Numbered from the stretch's first letter, positions 1-6,326 are shown. The stretch: 8,077 nucleotides of DNA from Bacillota bacterium (GCA_019415425.1 DXZF01000202.1:1-8077), one strand, 5' to 3'. Program-made: numbers and translations. Notes: generated from the letters alone by a model not told the origin.

Positions 1-33
1 TCTTGGTGGTGGACGAACCCACGACTGCGCTGG
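1..33. other. Inverted (fold-back) junction at window edge, likely assembly chimera
   Basis: On the plus strand, frame 3 reads LVVDEPTTAL from position 3, which is the Walker B and following residues of a DppD-type ATPase. The same ATPase is otherwise encoded on the minus strand and reaches its signature motif FSGGMRQR at 27-50. The two strands meet at GCGCTGG (27-33), a sequence that serves both the signature codons (minus) and the Ala-Leu-Asp codons after Walker B (plus). This is the pattern of a fold-back at a 7-bp microhomology. A sequencing or assembly artefact is the simplest reading; a true inversion is possible but would destroy the gene. Confidence 0.75.
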
Positions 34-503
34 CGCATGCCGCCCGAAAATGCGTGCGGGGGCTCATGCATGCGCAGCTCCGCCTCATCGATGCCCACCC
101 GCTGCAACCACGCAACGGCCTGTGCCCACGCCTGGCGGCGCGTGCATCGCCGCCCGCAGCGGATGGCCTCCACCAGTTGATTCCCGATCGACATGGAGGG
201 GTCCAGCGCGCTCTGCGGGTCCTGGAACACCATGGCGATGCGCTTGCCGCGCACGGCGCACAGCGCCTTTTCCGTCAGCTGTGTCAGGTCCTGCCCATCC
301 AGCCGCACCGCGCCCTGCGCCACGCGCGCGTTTTGCGGCAACAGCCCCAACAGGCCTTTGCACAGCACCGATTTCCCGCAGCCCGACTCCCCGACGATGG
401 CCAGCGTCTCGCCCTTTTGCAGGTCAAACGACACGCCGCGCACCGCGTGCACCACCCCTGCAGCCGTATCAAATTGGATGTGCAAGTCGGACACCTGCAG
501 CAT
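1..503 (-). CDS. Peptide/nickel-type ABC transporter ATP-binding protein (DppD/OppD-like), partial
   Basis: This is the N-terminal part of a cytoplasmic ABC ATPase that would power import through the two permeases encoded upstream. The ATG at 503 has an AAAGGAGG site at 511-518. Visible motifs are Walker A GESGCGKS (residues 38-45), the Q-loop VFQDPQSALDP (92-102) and the signature FSGGMRQR (152-159); the Q-loop form is typical of the DppD/OppD group. Walker B should follow about 12-15 residues after the signature, but in this frame the sequence instead continues SRGFVHHQ to the edge. Walker B is found on the opposite strand at 3-32, so bases 1-26 probably do not belong to the gene (see the junction entry). 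The reliable part is residues 1-159 (27-503). The gene starts 46 bp after the binding-protein gene and is surely the same operon. A second ATPase (DppF type) would be expected beyond the edge. The family is certain; the substrate is not known. Confidence 0.9.
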   Translation of the reverse strand, partial: MLQVSDLHIQFDTAAGVVHAVRGVSFDLQKGETLAIVGESGCGKSVLCKGLLGLLPQNARVAQGAVRLDGQDLTQLTEKALCAVRGKRIAMVFQDPQSALDPSMSIGNQLVEAIRCGRRCTRRQAWAQAVAWLQRVGIDEAELRMHEPPHAFSGGMRQRSRGFVHHQ

Positions 504-549
504 GCCGTTCCCTCCTTTCTCTACAGGGCAAAGCCGTTGTCCGCCAACG

Positions 550-2115
550 TCATTGCGCGATCTCCCACTGCGCGATGTTCCAGAAGATACCCACGCCGTG
601 GTGGCCCAGCACCGTGTCCTCCGTCATGCCCTGTATGCCGGTCCTGCTGACGTAGATCGCGTCCACGTATGCGATGAACGTGTACGGCAGATCACGGGCC
701 AGCTCCTCCTGAAATTGCAGGTAATACGCCTTGCGCGCGTCTTCGTCGCTGCTCTCGCGCGCCTTTTGCAGCAATTCGTCCACTTTTGCATTGGAATAGC
801 CGCTGTAGTTGGCGCCCTTGTCGGTACCAAACACCTTGTAGGTGTGGTCGTCCGGATCAAACGGGCTGCCCCAGCCGATCAGGTACGCCTCCTGCCCAGC
901 CCAGTCCACCTGCGCCTGCACGGCCACCTTTGCGTCTACGCCGATGGCCCGCAACTGCTGTGCGCAGATGCCGGCCATGTCGATGCGCACCTGGTCGCCC
1001 TCGCTGCAGTTGATGGTAAACGCGAGCCTCACGCCGTCCTTTTCATAGATCCCATCGCTTCCCTTTTGCCAGCCCGCCTGCTCGAGCAGCTGCTGCGCAC
1101 GCTGTGGATCGTAACTGTATGTTTCCATGTCCGGGTTGTTGTACGGGCCCATCTGCAGCGGCGAATACGCCACCTCTCCATGGCCGAGCAGCACGGTATC
1201 GATGATGGCCTGCCGGTCAATGGCATAGCTGAGCGCATTGGGCAGTTCGCGGTGGTTGCGGAACAGGTCGTTGTTGAAATTGTACAGGATGCCGCGGTAG
1301 TCCGCCGTCTTCATATTGTGGACCACATAGTTTGGATCGCCCTCAAACTGTGCTGCGTCCTGCGGCGTAATCTGCGCCAAATCCAGTTCGCCGCTCTTGA
1401 GCTGCAGGGCGCGCGCCCGGGTATCCTCCACGATTTTGAAGATCACGGTGTCGATTTTGGGCACACCGCGGTAGTAGTCCTCATTCCTTTGCAGGGTAAT
1501 GCTCTGCCCTACGTCCCACTGCACCAGCTTATACGGCCCGGTGCCGATGGGCGCCTGGTTGTACGGATCCGTCACAAGGTCCTTTCCCTCCAACAGATGT
1601 TGGGGCAGGATACCGATGGTCAAATAGTCCAACATGGCCACGTTGGGCGCCTTGAGCGCAATTTTCACCGTCTGTGCATCCGGCGTCTCGATGCCGACGA
1701 TGTCCTCGTAGTTGGACGCGATTTCCGAGCCGTTGGCGGGGTCCATGATCGCCTCCAGCGTGAATTTGACATCCGCCGAGGTAAACGGCTGCCCGTCGTG
1801 CCACTTGACCCCTTCGCGCAGCGTAAAGGTGTAGGTGTTGCTCGCCTCGTCAAAGGACCACTGCGTCGCCAGGTCCGGTTCCACCTCGTTGTTTGCATTG
1901 TGCGCCGTCAGGCCCGAAAAGATCAGGGAATTGATCTCGCCGTGCTCGTACAGCGCCGGATTGATGGCGGTGTAGTCGCCACTGCCATAGACCAGCGTCT
2001 TTCCCTGCGCCTCCCCGCCCTGTTGGTTTGCGGGCGCGCTGCCGCACGCGCACAGGGCCGTGCACAGCGCCAGGGCGCATAGCGTTCTCATCCAACGTTT
2101 CCATCGCTTGTGCAT
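550..2115 (-). CDS. ABC transporter substrate-binding lipoprotein, family 5 (peptide/nickel type)
   Basis: A 521-residue extracytoplasmic solute-binding protein that captures the substrate for the importer. The N-terminus is a lipoprotein signal: a basic start (HKRWKRWMR), a hydrophobic stretch and lipobox LCAC, with Cys24 as the predicted lipidated residue. The mature part has the SBP_bac_5 hallmarks: PDLATQW followed by TFTLREGVKWHDGQPF (about residues 80-115), GPYKLVQWD (about 195-205), and ALSYAIDRQAI near residue 290. Length is usual for DppA/OppA/NikA-like proteins. The ATG at 2115 is preceded by GAGGAGGA (2122-2129), which lies inside the C-terminal codons of the upstream permease; the two genes overlap by 28 bp. 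Family 5 proteins bind peptides, nickel chelates, sugars or opines, and sequence alone does not settle which. No nickel-specific residue pattern was recognised. A long open frame on the opposite strand is a shadow. Confidence 0.95.
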   Translation of the reverse strand: MHKRWKRWMRTLCALALCTALCACGSAPANQQGGEAQGKTLVYGSGDYTAINPALYEHGEINSLIFSGLTAHNANNEVEPDLATQWSFDEASNTYTFTLREGVKWHDGQPFTSADVKFTLEAIMDPANGSEIASNYEDIVGIETPDAQTVKIALKAPNVAMLDYLTIGILPQHLLEGKDLVTDPYNQAPIGTGPYKLVQWDVGQSITLQRNEDYYRGVPKIDTVIFKIVEDTRARALQLKSGELDLAQITPQDAAQFEGDPNYVVHNMKTADYRGILYNFNNDLFRNHRELPNALSYAIDRQAIIDTVLLGHGEVAYSPLQMGPYNNPDMETYSYDPQRAQQLLEQAGWQKGSDGIYEKDGVRLAFTINCSEGDQVRIDMAGICAQQLRAIGVDAKVAVQAQVDWAGQEAYLIGWGSPFDPDDHTYKVFGTDKGANYSGYSNAKVDELLQKARESSDEDARKAYYLQFQEELARDLPYTFIAYVDAIYVSRTGIQGMTEDTVLGHHGVGIFWNIAQWEIAQ

Positions 2116-3044
2116 CTGTGTTCCTCCTCATTCCGCTCTTTTCGTCTGCGTATTTGCAGATTGTGGTGCCGGCGGTTCTGTTCGCTTCGCAGCGCGTTGC
2201 CGATCTGCGCCAGCGCGCACATCGTGGCGACCAGAAACACGCCCGGTATCACAATCATCCACCAATTCCCCGAGAGCAGCGCGCGCTCAGCGCCGCTGAG
2301 CATGCTGCCCCAGGAGATGATCTCCAGCGGCAACCCGATGCCCAAAAAGCTCAGCGTCGCCTCTGTACCCATTGCCGCACCCACCTGTGAAACCACCATG
2401 AACATCAGCGCGGGCACCAGATTGGGCAGCAGATGCACGCGCAATAGGTACCAGAATCCCGCCCCCATGCTGCGCGCCGAAAGCACGTATGCGCTGCCCT
2501 TCATGCGCGACACCTCGGTGTGTACCACGCGGCTCATCTGCATCCAGCTGGTCAGGCCGATGGTCAATGAAAGCGACAGCACATCGCCCTGCCCCAAAAA
2601 CGCCTGCACGAACAGGATGATCAGGATGGACGGGATGCTCATCACCATCTCCACAAAGCGCATCCACAGCGTCTGCAGCCATTTGGGCGCAAACGCGCTC
2701 AGCGTGCCCAGGACCACCGCGATGCACGTGCTCAGCGCCGTGGACAGCGCCCCGATGCACAGCGAGATGCGCCCGCCGTAAAAGATCATGGAGAACAGAT
2801 CGCGTCCCATGGCGTCGGTGCCAAACCAGAAGGTGCCGTTGGGGGCCTGCGCCACATGCGCCAGGTCCATATACGTCGGATCGTAGGGGATAAACATTTC
2901 GCACAGCAGGCAGGCAAGGCACAGCACGATCAGCAGCGCTGCGGCCATGACCGGCCGGCGTCTTTGGGTTCGCACCGGTACAGCGGGCGTCTGGGCGCTC
3001 GCCGGCGCCTTGGCAAATGCAAATGGGTCAGTCAATCGCCTCAC
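2088..3044 (-). CDS. Peptide/nickel-type ABC transporter permease (DppC/OppC-like)
   Basis: An inner-membrane permease of about 318 residues, one half of the transport channel. Residues 72-95 carry the DppC hallmark FGTDAMGRDLFSMIFYGGR. The EAA loop that docks to the ATPase spans about 187-210 (LSARSMGAGFWYLLRVHLLP), and SFLGIGLP at 232-239 is also typical. Membrane segments are visible near 33-53, 97-118, 134-150, 155-170, 208-228 and 262-282. The C-terminus is an unusual Arg-rich tail (about 287-318) whose codons overlap the start of the binding-protein gene. The start is uncertain: GTG at 3044 has its GGAGG only 2 nt away, while TTG at 3035 has it 11 nt away; either overlaps the end of the upstream permease gene (17 or 8 bp), which implies translational coupling. 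Confidence 0.93.
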   Translation of the reverse strand: MRRLTDPFAFAKAPASAQTPAVPVRTQRRRPVMAAALLIVLCLACLLCEMFIPYDPTYMDLAHVAQAPNGTFWFGTDAMGRDLFSMIFYGGRISLCIGALSTALSTCIAVVLGTLSAFAPKWLQTLWMRFVEMVMSIPSILIILFVQAFLGQGDVLSLSLTIGLTSWMQMSRVVHTEVSRMKGSAYVLSARSMGAGFWYLLRVHLLPNLVPALMFMVVSQVGAAMGTEATLSFLGIGLPLEIISWGSMLSGAERALLSGNWWMIVIPGVFLVATMCALAQIGNALRSEQNRRHHNLQIRRRKERNEEEHRCTSDGNVG

Positions 3045-4029
3045 CCCCTCCCGGCGCTTTCAGGCGCGGGTCGATGCGCGCGGCGATCCCCTGCGCCAAA
3101 AGGTTGCTCAGCACCACGGCAGCGCCCGTGATCAGGCACAGTACCATGAGCAGGTTGTAGTCGTGATACTTGGCGCTCTCAAAGCAGAGCGTACCCAGCC
3201 CGGGATACGAAAACACCTGCTCGACGATGTACGTCCCGCTGAGAATATGCGGCACGGCAACGGCCATCAGGCTGATCATGGAGGGCAGGATGTTGCGCAC
3301 GCAGTGCCGCCACAGGATGCGCCGCGGGGAAAGCCCCTTGGTGCGGCACAGCAGCACATAGTCCTTGCGCACTTCGGTCAACAGCTGGTTGCGCACCATG
3401 TAGGCGTAGTACCACAGGTGCCCCAGGACCAGGGTGGTCAGCGGCAAAATCAGATGCGTGATCCAGCTGCCCAGGTTGTGCGCCTGCCCCATCGCATATG
3501 CGCCGCTGGTGGGCAAGAGGCGCAGCGTCACGCTAAACAGCAAAATCAGCATCAGCGCCATCCAGAACGCCGGAATGCTGTTGAGCACGACCCCCACTTT
3601 GCAGATGATTCGATCCGCCCAATCGCCCTCGTGCATGGCGCAGAATGCGCCCAGCCCAAACGCCAGCGCAAACGTGTAGACAAATGCCAGCCCCCCCAGC
3701 AGCAGGGTATAGCCCGCCACCTCGCCGATGACCTGCAGCACCGGCTGCTTGTACTGAAAGGAGATGCCAAAATCGCCATGCAGCGCGTTGCGCGCCCATC
3801 GGACATACTGTACCGGTAGAGAGTCGTCCAACCCCAGCCGTTCGCGCGCCGCCTGCTGCTCGCTCTGGCTCATGCGCTCTACGCGCTCGCCGTAGTACGC
3901 GCGCAGCGGATCGCCGGGGGCCAGCCGTGCCACCGTGAACACCAGGGCCGACAGCACGACCATGGTCAAGACAAACTGCAGCGCGCCGCGCGCAAACCGG
4001 ACTACGCCGGCCCCCCGATGCTTGGGCAC
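3028..4029 (-). CDS. Peptide/nickel-type ABC transporter permease (DppB/OppB-like)
   Basis: An inner-membrane permease of 333 residues, partner of the DppC-like subunit. The first membrane segment (about 15-36) is followed by APGDP (37-41), the family's conserved N-terminal motif. The EAA loop lies at about 223-250 (LLCRTKGLSPRRILWRH...NILPS), and VEQVFSYPGLGTL (269-281) is another DppB hallmark. I chose the GTG at 4029: it gives the normal N-terminus (PKHRGAG then a hydrophobic segment) and has a purine-rich GGGGGGAAGGAC just upstream. An in-frame ATG at 4116 would add 29 residues (METTKVFLYSANAET...), but those codons coincide with a strong RNA hairpin and have only a weak ribosome site, so they are more likely leader. 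First gene of the importer operon. Confidence 0.93.
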   Translation of the reverse strand: MPKHRGAGVVRFARGALQFVLTMVVLSALVFTVARLAPGDPLRAYYGERVERMSQSEQQAARERLGLDDSLPVQYVRWARNALHGDFGISFQYKQPVLQVIGEVAGYTLLLGGLAFVYTFALAFGLGAFCAMHEGDWADRIICKVGVVLNSIPAFWMALMLILLFSVTLRLLPTSGAYAMGQAHNLGSWITHLILPLTTLVLGHLWYYAYMVRNQLLTEVRKDYVLLCRTKGLSPRRILWRHCVRNILPSMISLMAVAVPHILSGTYIVEQVFSYPGLGTLCFESAKYHDYNLLMVLCLITGAAVVLSNLLAQGIAARIDPRLKAPGGGEAID

Positions 4030-4061
4030 GTCCTTCCCCCCTCTCTTGCGGATAAACGAAA

Positions 4062-4112
4062 AGACCACAAAGGTCTCTGCATTCGCCGAATACAGGAAAA
4101 CCTTCGTGGTCT
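4062..4112 (-). promoter_or_regulatory. Attenuator-like hairpin in the importer leader
   Basis: In the minus-strand RNA, AGACCACGAAGG (4112-4101) pairs fully with CCUUUGUGGUCU (4073-4062), 12 bp with one G-U. Inside, CUGUAUUC pairs with GAAUGCAG over a 3-nt loop, 8 bp with another G-U. Both wobble pairs would be mismatches in a plus-strand transcript, so the structure favours the importer mRNA. The stem is followed by UUUCGUUU, a weak U-tract, then 20-odd nt to the ribosome site of the first permease. An intrinsic attenuator fits best; an mRNA processing or stability element is the alternative. Confidence 0.55.
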
Positions 4113-4141
4113 CCATTTGCCCTGTCGTATTGCTTGCAACC

Positions 4142-4188
4142 GGGGCGCTGCGTCATGCAGGCGGTGCGCCTTCATGACGCCTTGCCCC
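4142..4188 (-). promoter_or_regulatory. Long hairpin at the 5' end of the importer transcript
   Basis: GCCCC/GGGGC (4184-4188 with 4142-4146) closes an internal loop, then CATGACGC/GCGTCATG (4173-4180 with 4150-4157) and CGCCT/AGGCG (4167-4171 with 4159-4163) stack with a single mismatch over a 3-nt loop. It has 18 base pairs in 47 nt and begins a few nt after the predicted transcription start. It has no T-run in either direction, so it is not a terminator. It could be part of a structured regulatory leader, a stabilising 5' stem-loop or a DNA operator. Confidence 0.5.
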
Positions 4189-4198
4189 AGCATATGGC

Positions 4199-4228
4199 AT
4201 CATACCATATTGTGTGGCCGTTTGACAA
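4199..4228 (-). promoter_or_regulatory. Promoter of the importer operon
   Basis: On the minus strand there is TTGTCA (4228-4223), an 18-bp spacer and TATGAT (4204-4199), with TGG just before it giving an extended -10. Transcription would start near 4192, leaving about 160 nt of leader before the GTG at 4029. Confidence 0.7.
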
Positions 4229-4236
4229 CCACGGCC
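4216..4236. promoter_or_regulatory. Inverted repeat around the importer -35 box (candidate operator)
   Basis: GGCCGT (4216-4221) and ACGGCC (4231-4236) form a perfect 6-bp dyad with a 9-bp spacer that contains the -35 hexamer. GTGTG (left) and CACAC (right, offset) flank it. This placement suits a repressor site, but no protein can be named. Confidence 0.35.
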
Positions 4237-4286
4237 AACTGTCACACCGTGCCGGATGCGCGCCGGCCTTTCGTATACCGGACGCG

Positions 4287-4769
4287 TTACGCCTCTTCTT
4301 CCACGACGCGGATAGAGCGAATCACCTGCGGCGTCAACGGACGGTCCGTCGCATCCGTGGGCGTCGAGGCGATCTCGTCCACCACGTCCATGCCGGAAAT
4401 CACCTTGCCAAACGCGGCATACTTGCCGTCCAGATGCGGGGTATCGGCATGGCAGATGAAAAACTGGCAGCCCGCTGAATCCGGCAGCGCGCTGCGCGCC
4501 ATGGAGATGGTCCCGCGGGTGTGCTTCAGGCGGTTGTCCACGCCGTTTTCTTTAAATTCTCCCTTGATACGGTAGCCGGGGTTGCCGGTGCCGGAGCCGT
4601 CGGGGCAGCCCCCTTGAATGACAAATCCGCTGATTACGCGATGGAAGATCAACCCATCGTAGAACTTTTCGCGCGCCAGTTTGACAAAATTTTCCACCGT
4701 AATGGGCGCATTCTTGGGATCCAGCTCGATGTGGATCTCCTTCCCGTTTTCCATGGTAATGACGATCAT
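4287..4769 (-). CDS. ppiB: Peptidyl-prolyl cis-trans isomerase, cyclophilin type
   Basis: A 160-residue cytoplasmic cyclophilin that catalyses cis-trans isomerisation of Xaa-Pro bonds during protein folding. Hallmarks are FHRVISGFVIQGG (42-54, with catalytic Arg44), GTISMAR (86-92), CQFFI (101-105) and LDGKYAAFGKV (113-123). No signal peptide is present. The ATG at 4769 is preceded by GGAGG with 8 nt spacing; the open frame runs further upstream to 4886, but those residues are Cys/Arg-rich and unlike the family. The residue equivalent to the cyclosporin-contacting Trp of human CypA is His112 here, as expected for the cyclosporin-insensitive bacterial type. It has its own promoter and is separated from the importer operon by that operon's promoter. 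No terminator was seen after its stop codon. Confidence 0.95.
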   Translation of the reverse strand: MIVITMENGKEIHIELDPKNAPITVENFVKLAREKFYDGLIFHRVISGFVIQGGCPDGSGTGNPGYRIKGEFKENGVDNRLKHTRGTISMARSALPDSAGCQFFICHADTPHLDGKYAAFGKVISGMDVVDEIASTPTDATDRPLTPQVIRSIRVVEEEA

Positions 4770-4800
4770 CGTCTCATCCTCCATATTCTCTTTGGCTTGT

Positions 4801-4824
4801 CCACAGACGCAAGCGCGCCTGTGG
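4801..4824. promoter_or_regulatory. Small hairpin in the cyclophilin 5' leader
   Basis: CCACAG and CTGTGG arms enclose a further CGC/GCG pairing, giving a compact stem-loop between the predicted transcription start (about 4829, minus strand) and the GGAGG of the cyclophilin gene. There is no T-run. It may stabilise the mRNA; no known riboswitch class was recognised. Confidence 0.35.
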
Positions 4825-4835
4825 GCGGTTTCCAC

Positions 4836-4863
4836 TTTACACCATCGCGGTACATTCTGGCAA
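4836..4863 (-). promoter_or_regulatory. Probable promoter of the cyclophilin gene
   Basis: On the minus strand: TTGCCA (4863-4858), a 16-bp spacer and TGTAAA (4841-4836), with TGG just before it as an extended -10. It is a moderate match, well placed upstream of the gene. Confidence 0.45.
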
Positions 4864-4916
4864 CCGGCGTATAAAGCGGTGGGCAAACAGCCATGCTAAC
4901 GGCGAGGTGAATCGCT

Positions 4917-5090
4917 TTGAGACAGACCCATTTGGACGACCTGTTGTCTGGCAGCGCCGAGGCCAGCGACTACTTTTCGCGCCTGCCGCACTCTTTGCAG
5001 ATGCAGCTGCGGCACGAGGCGCCCGGCATACAGTCCCTTGCCCAATTGCGGCAGACGGCGGACGAATTGTACTGGGGGTATGAAGTATGA
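4917..5090 (+). CDS. Small hypothetical protein (57 aa), first of a coupled pair
   Basis: A 57-residue acidic, mostly helical-looking soluble protein without signal peptide or membrane segment; I do not recognise a function. It starts at TTG 4917, preceded by GAGGTGA at 4904-4910 (6-nt spacing); an in-frame stop just upstream (4908-4910) leaves no earlier start. The centre reads DYFSRLPHSLQMQL, then a likely turn (EAPG) and a second helix (SLAQLRQTADEL). Aligned without gaps at an offset of 5 residues, it shares 9 of 37 positions with the next protein, including Phe20, Arg22, Leu23, Gln28, Gln30 and Ile38, so the two look like tandem paralogues. Its stop overlaps the next start (ATGA). TATAAA at 4870-4875 is a possible -10 element, with no convincing -35. 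Confidence 0.8.
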   Translation: MRQTHLDDLLSGSAEASDYFSRLPHSLQMQLRHEAPGIQSLAQLRQTADELYWGYEV

Positions 5091-5260
5091 ATTGGATGGA
5101 CGACGCACCGCGCGGTTTCTATATGGCCCTGGCCAAAGATTTGGACGCCTTCAAGGCCTTTGCACGCCTGACGGACGACCAGCAGCGGCAGGTGCTGGAG
5201 GCGGCCCGCCACATCCATACGCGCCGCGAGATGCAGGCGTTTGTGCAGACGCTGTTTTAA
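5087..5260 (+). CDS. Small hypothetical protein (57 aa), second of a coupled pair
   Basis: A 57-residue protein (MNWMDDAPRGFYMALAK...) translated from an ATG that overlaps the preceding stop codon by 4 bp (ATGA), so it is translationally coupled; GGGGG at 5074-5078 may serve as ribosome site. The pattern FKAFARLTDDQQRQVLEAAR (22-41) followed by a second amphipathic segment RREMQAFVQTL (46-56) suggests a two-helix fold related to its neighbour. There are no catalytic motifs, cysteines or membrane segments. The TAA at 5258 is followed 24 bp later by a strong terminator, so the two genes make a self-contained short transcript. Function unknown. Confidence 0.82.
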   Translation: MNWMDDAPRGFYMALAKDLDAFKAFARLTDDQQRQVLEAARHIHTRREMQAFVQTLF

Positions 5261-5284
5261 CGCCAAACCACAGTCCGACGACCG

Positions 5285-5325
5285 ACAGAGCAGAGACCGT
5301 ACGCCGGCTTCTGCTCTGTTTTTTT
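5285..5325 (+). terminator. Rho-independent terminator of the small-protein pair
   Basis: ACAGAGCAGA (5285-5294) and TCTGCTCTGT (5310-5319) form a perfect 10-bp stem around a GC-rich loop, followed by seven T (5319-5325). On the minus strand the stem is not followed by a T-run, so it would not efficiently stop the converging radical SAM transcript. Confidence 0.92.
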
Positions 5326-5361
5326 ACGGGCTCATCCAACGTAGCAGCGGGCACGGGAGGT

Positions 5362-6264
5362 TCAGGGGTCAAACATACACAGCTGCTCGACTTCGTACGG
5401 CCTCTTGCTGGCGCGGACGATGTCCCCCATGCGAATATACAGCCCGTTCTCGCGGCATGCCCGCGTCAATTTGGGCCAGAGCGTGCGCACGCGCGGCGTG
5501 ACGCACTGGTACGCACTGGCGTACTGTGCACGGTACTTCATCGCCAGCCCCTGCCCGGGAAATTGGCGTTCCAGCTGCTGCAAAAACCACTGGCGCTGGT
5601 TGTCGCGCAGCGTCACCCCCAGGGCGGGGTAGACAAACCGCGCGCCGCTCTGTTTGGCGCGGGATACGATGCCCATCAAATTCGCTTCGTTGTCCTCCAC
5701 AAACGGCAGGATCGGCATCATCAATACGCCGGTAAACAGGCCGGCGTCGCTGAGCTGGCCAATAGCGGCAAACCGCTGCGAAGGCCGGGACACGTTTGGT
5801 TCCAATTTCTGCGCCAGCGCATCGTCGCATGTCGTGACCGTCACCTTGCAGATGACGGGGGCGCGCTGCGCCATGCGCTGTAGCACGTCGATATCCCGCA
5901 CAATCAAATCGCTCTTGGTGGCGATCGCCACGCCGAACCCGTGTGCGCAGAGCAGCTCCAGCGCGCCGCGCGTGTACCGCAACTCCCGCTCCAGCGGGTT
6001 GTACGGGTCGCTCATGGCGCCGGTGCCAACAATGCCCTTGCGCCGCTTTTGGGACAGCTCCCGCTGCAATAGGTTCAGCGCGTCGCGCTTGACCTGCACG
6101 CGGTCAAACTGCGTGATGCCATAGCACGCGCTGCGGCTGTCACAGTAGATACAGCCGTGGCAGCATCCGCGGTACAGGTTCATGTTGTACGCGGTGCCGA
6201 ACCATCGTTCATCCCGGGTCCTCTGCAAAATCCGTTTGGCCTCAATCCATGCAATCTCCTGCAA
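5362..6264 (-). CDS. SPL-family radical SAM protein
   Basis: A 300-residue radical SAM protein of the group related to spore photoproduct lyase (SplB/COG1533 type). The [4Fe-4S] cluster motif CCHGCIYC gives Cys34, Cys38 and Cys41 in the CX3CX2C spacing, inside the family context YRGCCHGCIYCDSRS; WFGTAYNMNLYRG precedes it and GAMSDPYNPLE lies further on. Proteins of this family cleave S-adenosylmethionine to a 5'-deoxyadenosyl radical, but most members, unlike SplB itself, have no proven substrate. I chose TTG 6264 because the frame upstream (open to 6720) is a shadow inside the WYL gene, and GGAGG sits at 6276-6280. The product then begins QEIAWIEAKRILQRT, as expected for the family. It lies 62 bp after the WYL regulator, same strand, probably the same transcript. 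It is not a demonstrated DNA repair enzyme. Confidence 0.9.
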   Translation of the reverse strand: MQEIAWIEAKRILQRTRDERWFGTAYNMNLYRGCCHGCIYCDSRSACYGITQFDRVQVKRDALNLLQRELSQKRRKGIVGTGAMSDPYNPLERELRYTRGALELLCAHGFGVAIATKSDLIVRDIDVLQRMAQRAPVICKVTVTTCDDALAQKLEPNVSRPSQRFAAIGQLSDAGLFTGVLMMPILPFVEDNEANLMGIVSRAKQSGARFVYPALGVTLRDNQRQWFLQQLERQFPGQGLAMKYRAQYASAYQCVTPRVRTLWPKLTRACRENGLYIRMGDIVRASKRPYEVEQLCMFDP

Positions 6265-6285
6265 GTGGAAGTTCGCCTCCTTTTG

Positions 6286-6303
6286 CCGCCAGTATACAGG
6301 CGG
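6286..6303. promoter_or_regulatory. Near-perfect 18-bp palindrome before the radical SAM gene
   Basis: CCGCCAGTATACAGGCGG is symmetrical except for one A/A position pair (fourth from the centre on each side), with GTATAC at its centre. It sits in the 62-bp gap between the WYL stop and the radical SAM start, next to the latter's ribosome site. It has no T-run, so it is more likely a protein-binding site or translational hairpin than a terminator. Confidence 0.35.
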
Positions 6304-6326
6304 ATTGCTGACAGCGTATTGTCCAG

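Noticed and set aside
535..549. Small hairpin CGTTG/CAACG between the binding-protein and ATPase genes
   Set aside because: A 5-bp stem with no T-run is too weak to call a terminator or processing site.
3..650. Plus-strand frame beginning VVDEPTTAL
   Set aside because: Only the first ten residues resemble an ATPase; they come from the fold-back junction, and the rest is antisense to real genes.
193..2082. 629-codon open frame on the plus strand
   Set aside because: It lies antisense to the binding-protein and ATPase genes, both with clear family motifs and ribosome sites. Its translation shows no recognisable domain; long shadow frames are common in GC-rich DNA.
2947..3819. 290-codon plus-strand frame
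   Set aside because: Antisense to the permease gene, rich in Gln/His/Arg with no family features.
4030..4116. ATG start at 4116 for the first permease
   Set aside because: The added codons are exactly the strong leader hairpin, the ribosome site is weak, and family members begin near the GTG at 4029.
4797..4805. DnaA-box-like TTGTCCACA
   Set aside because: It is an isolated near-match; similar single matches occur near 6894 and 7313 without clustering, so there is no sign of an origin.
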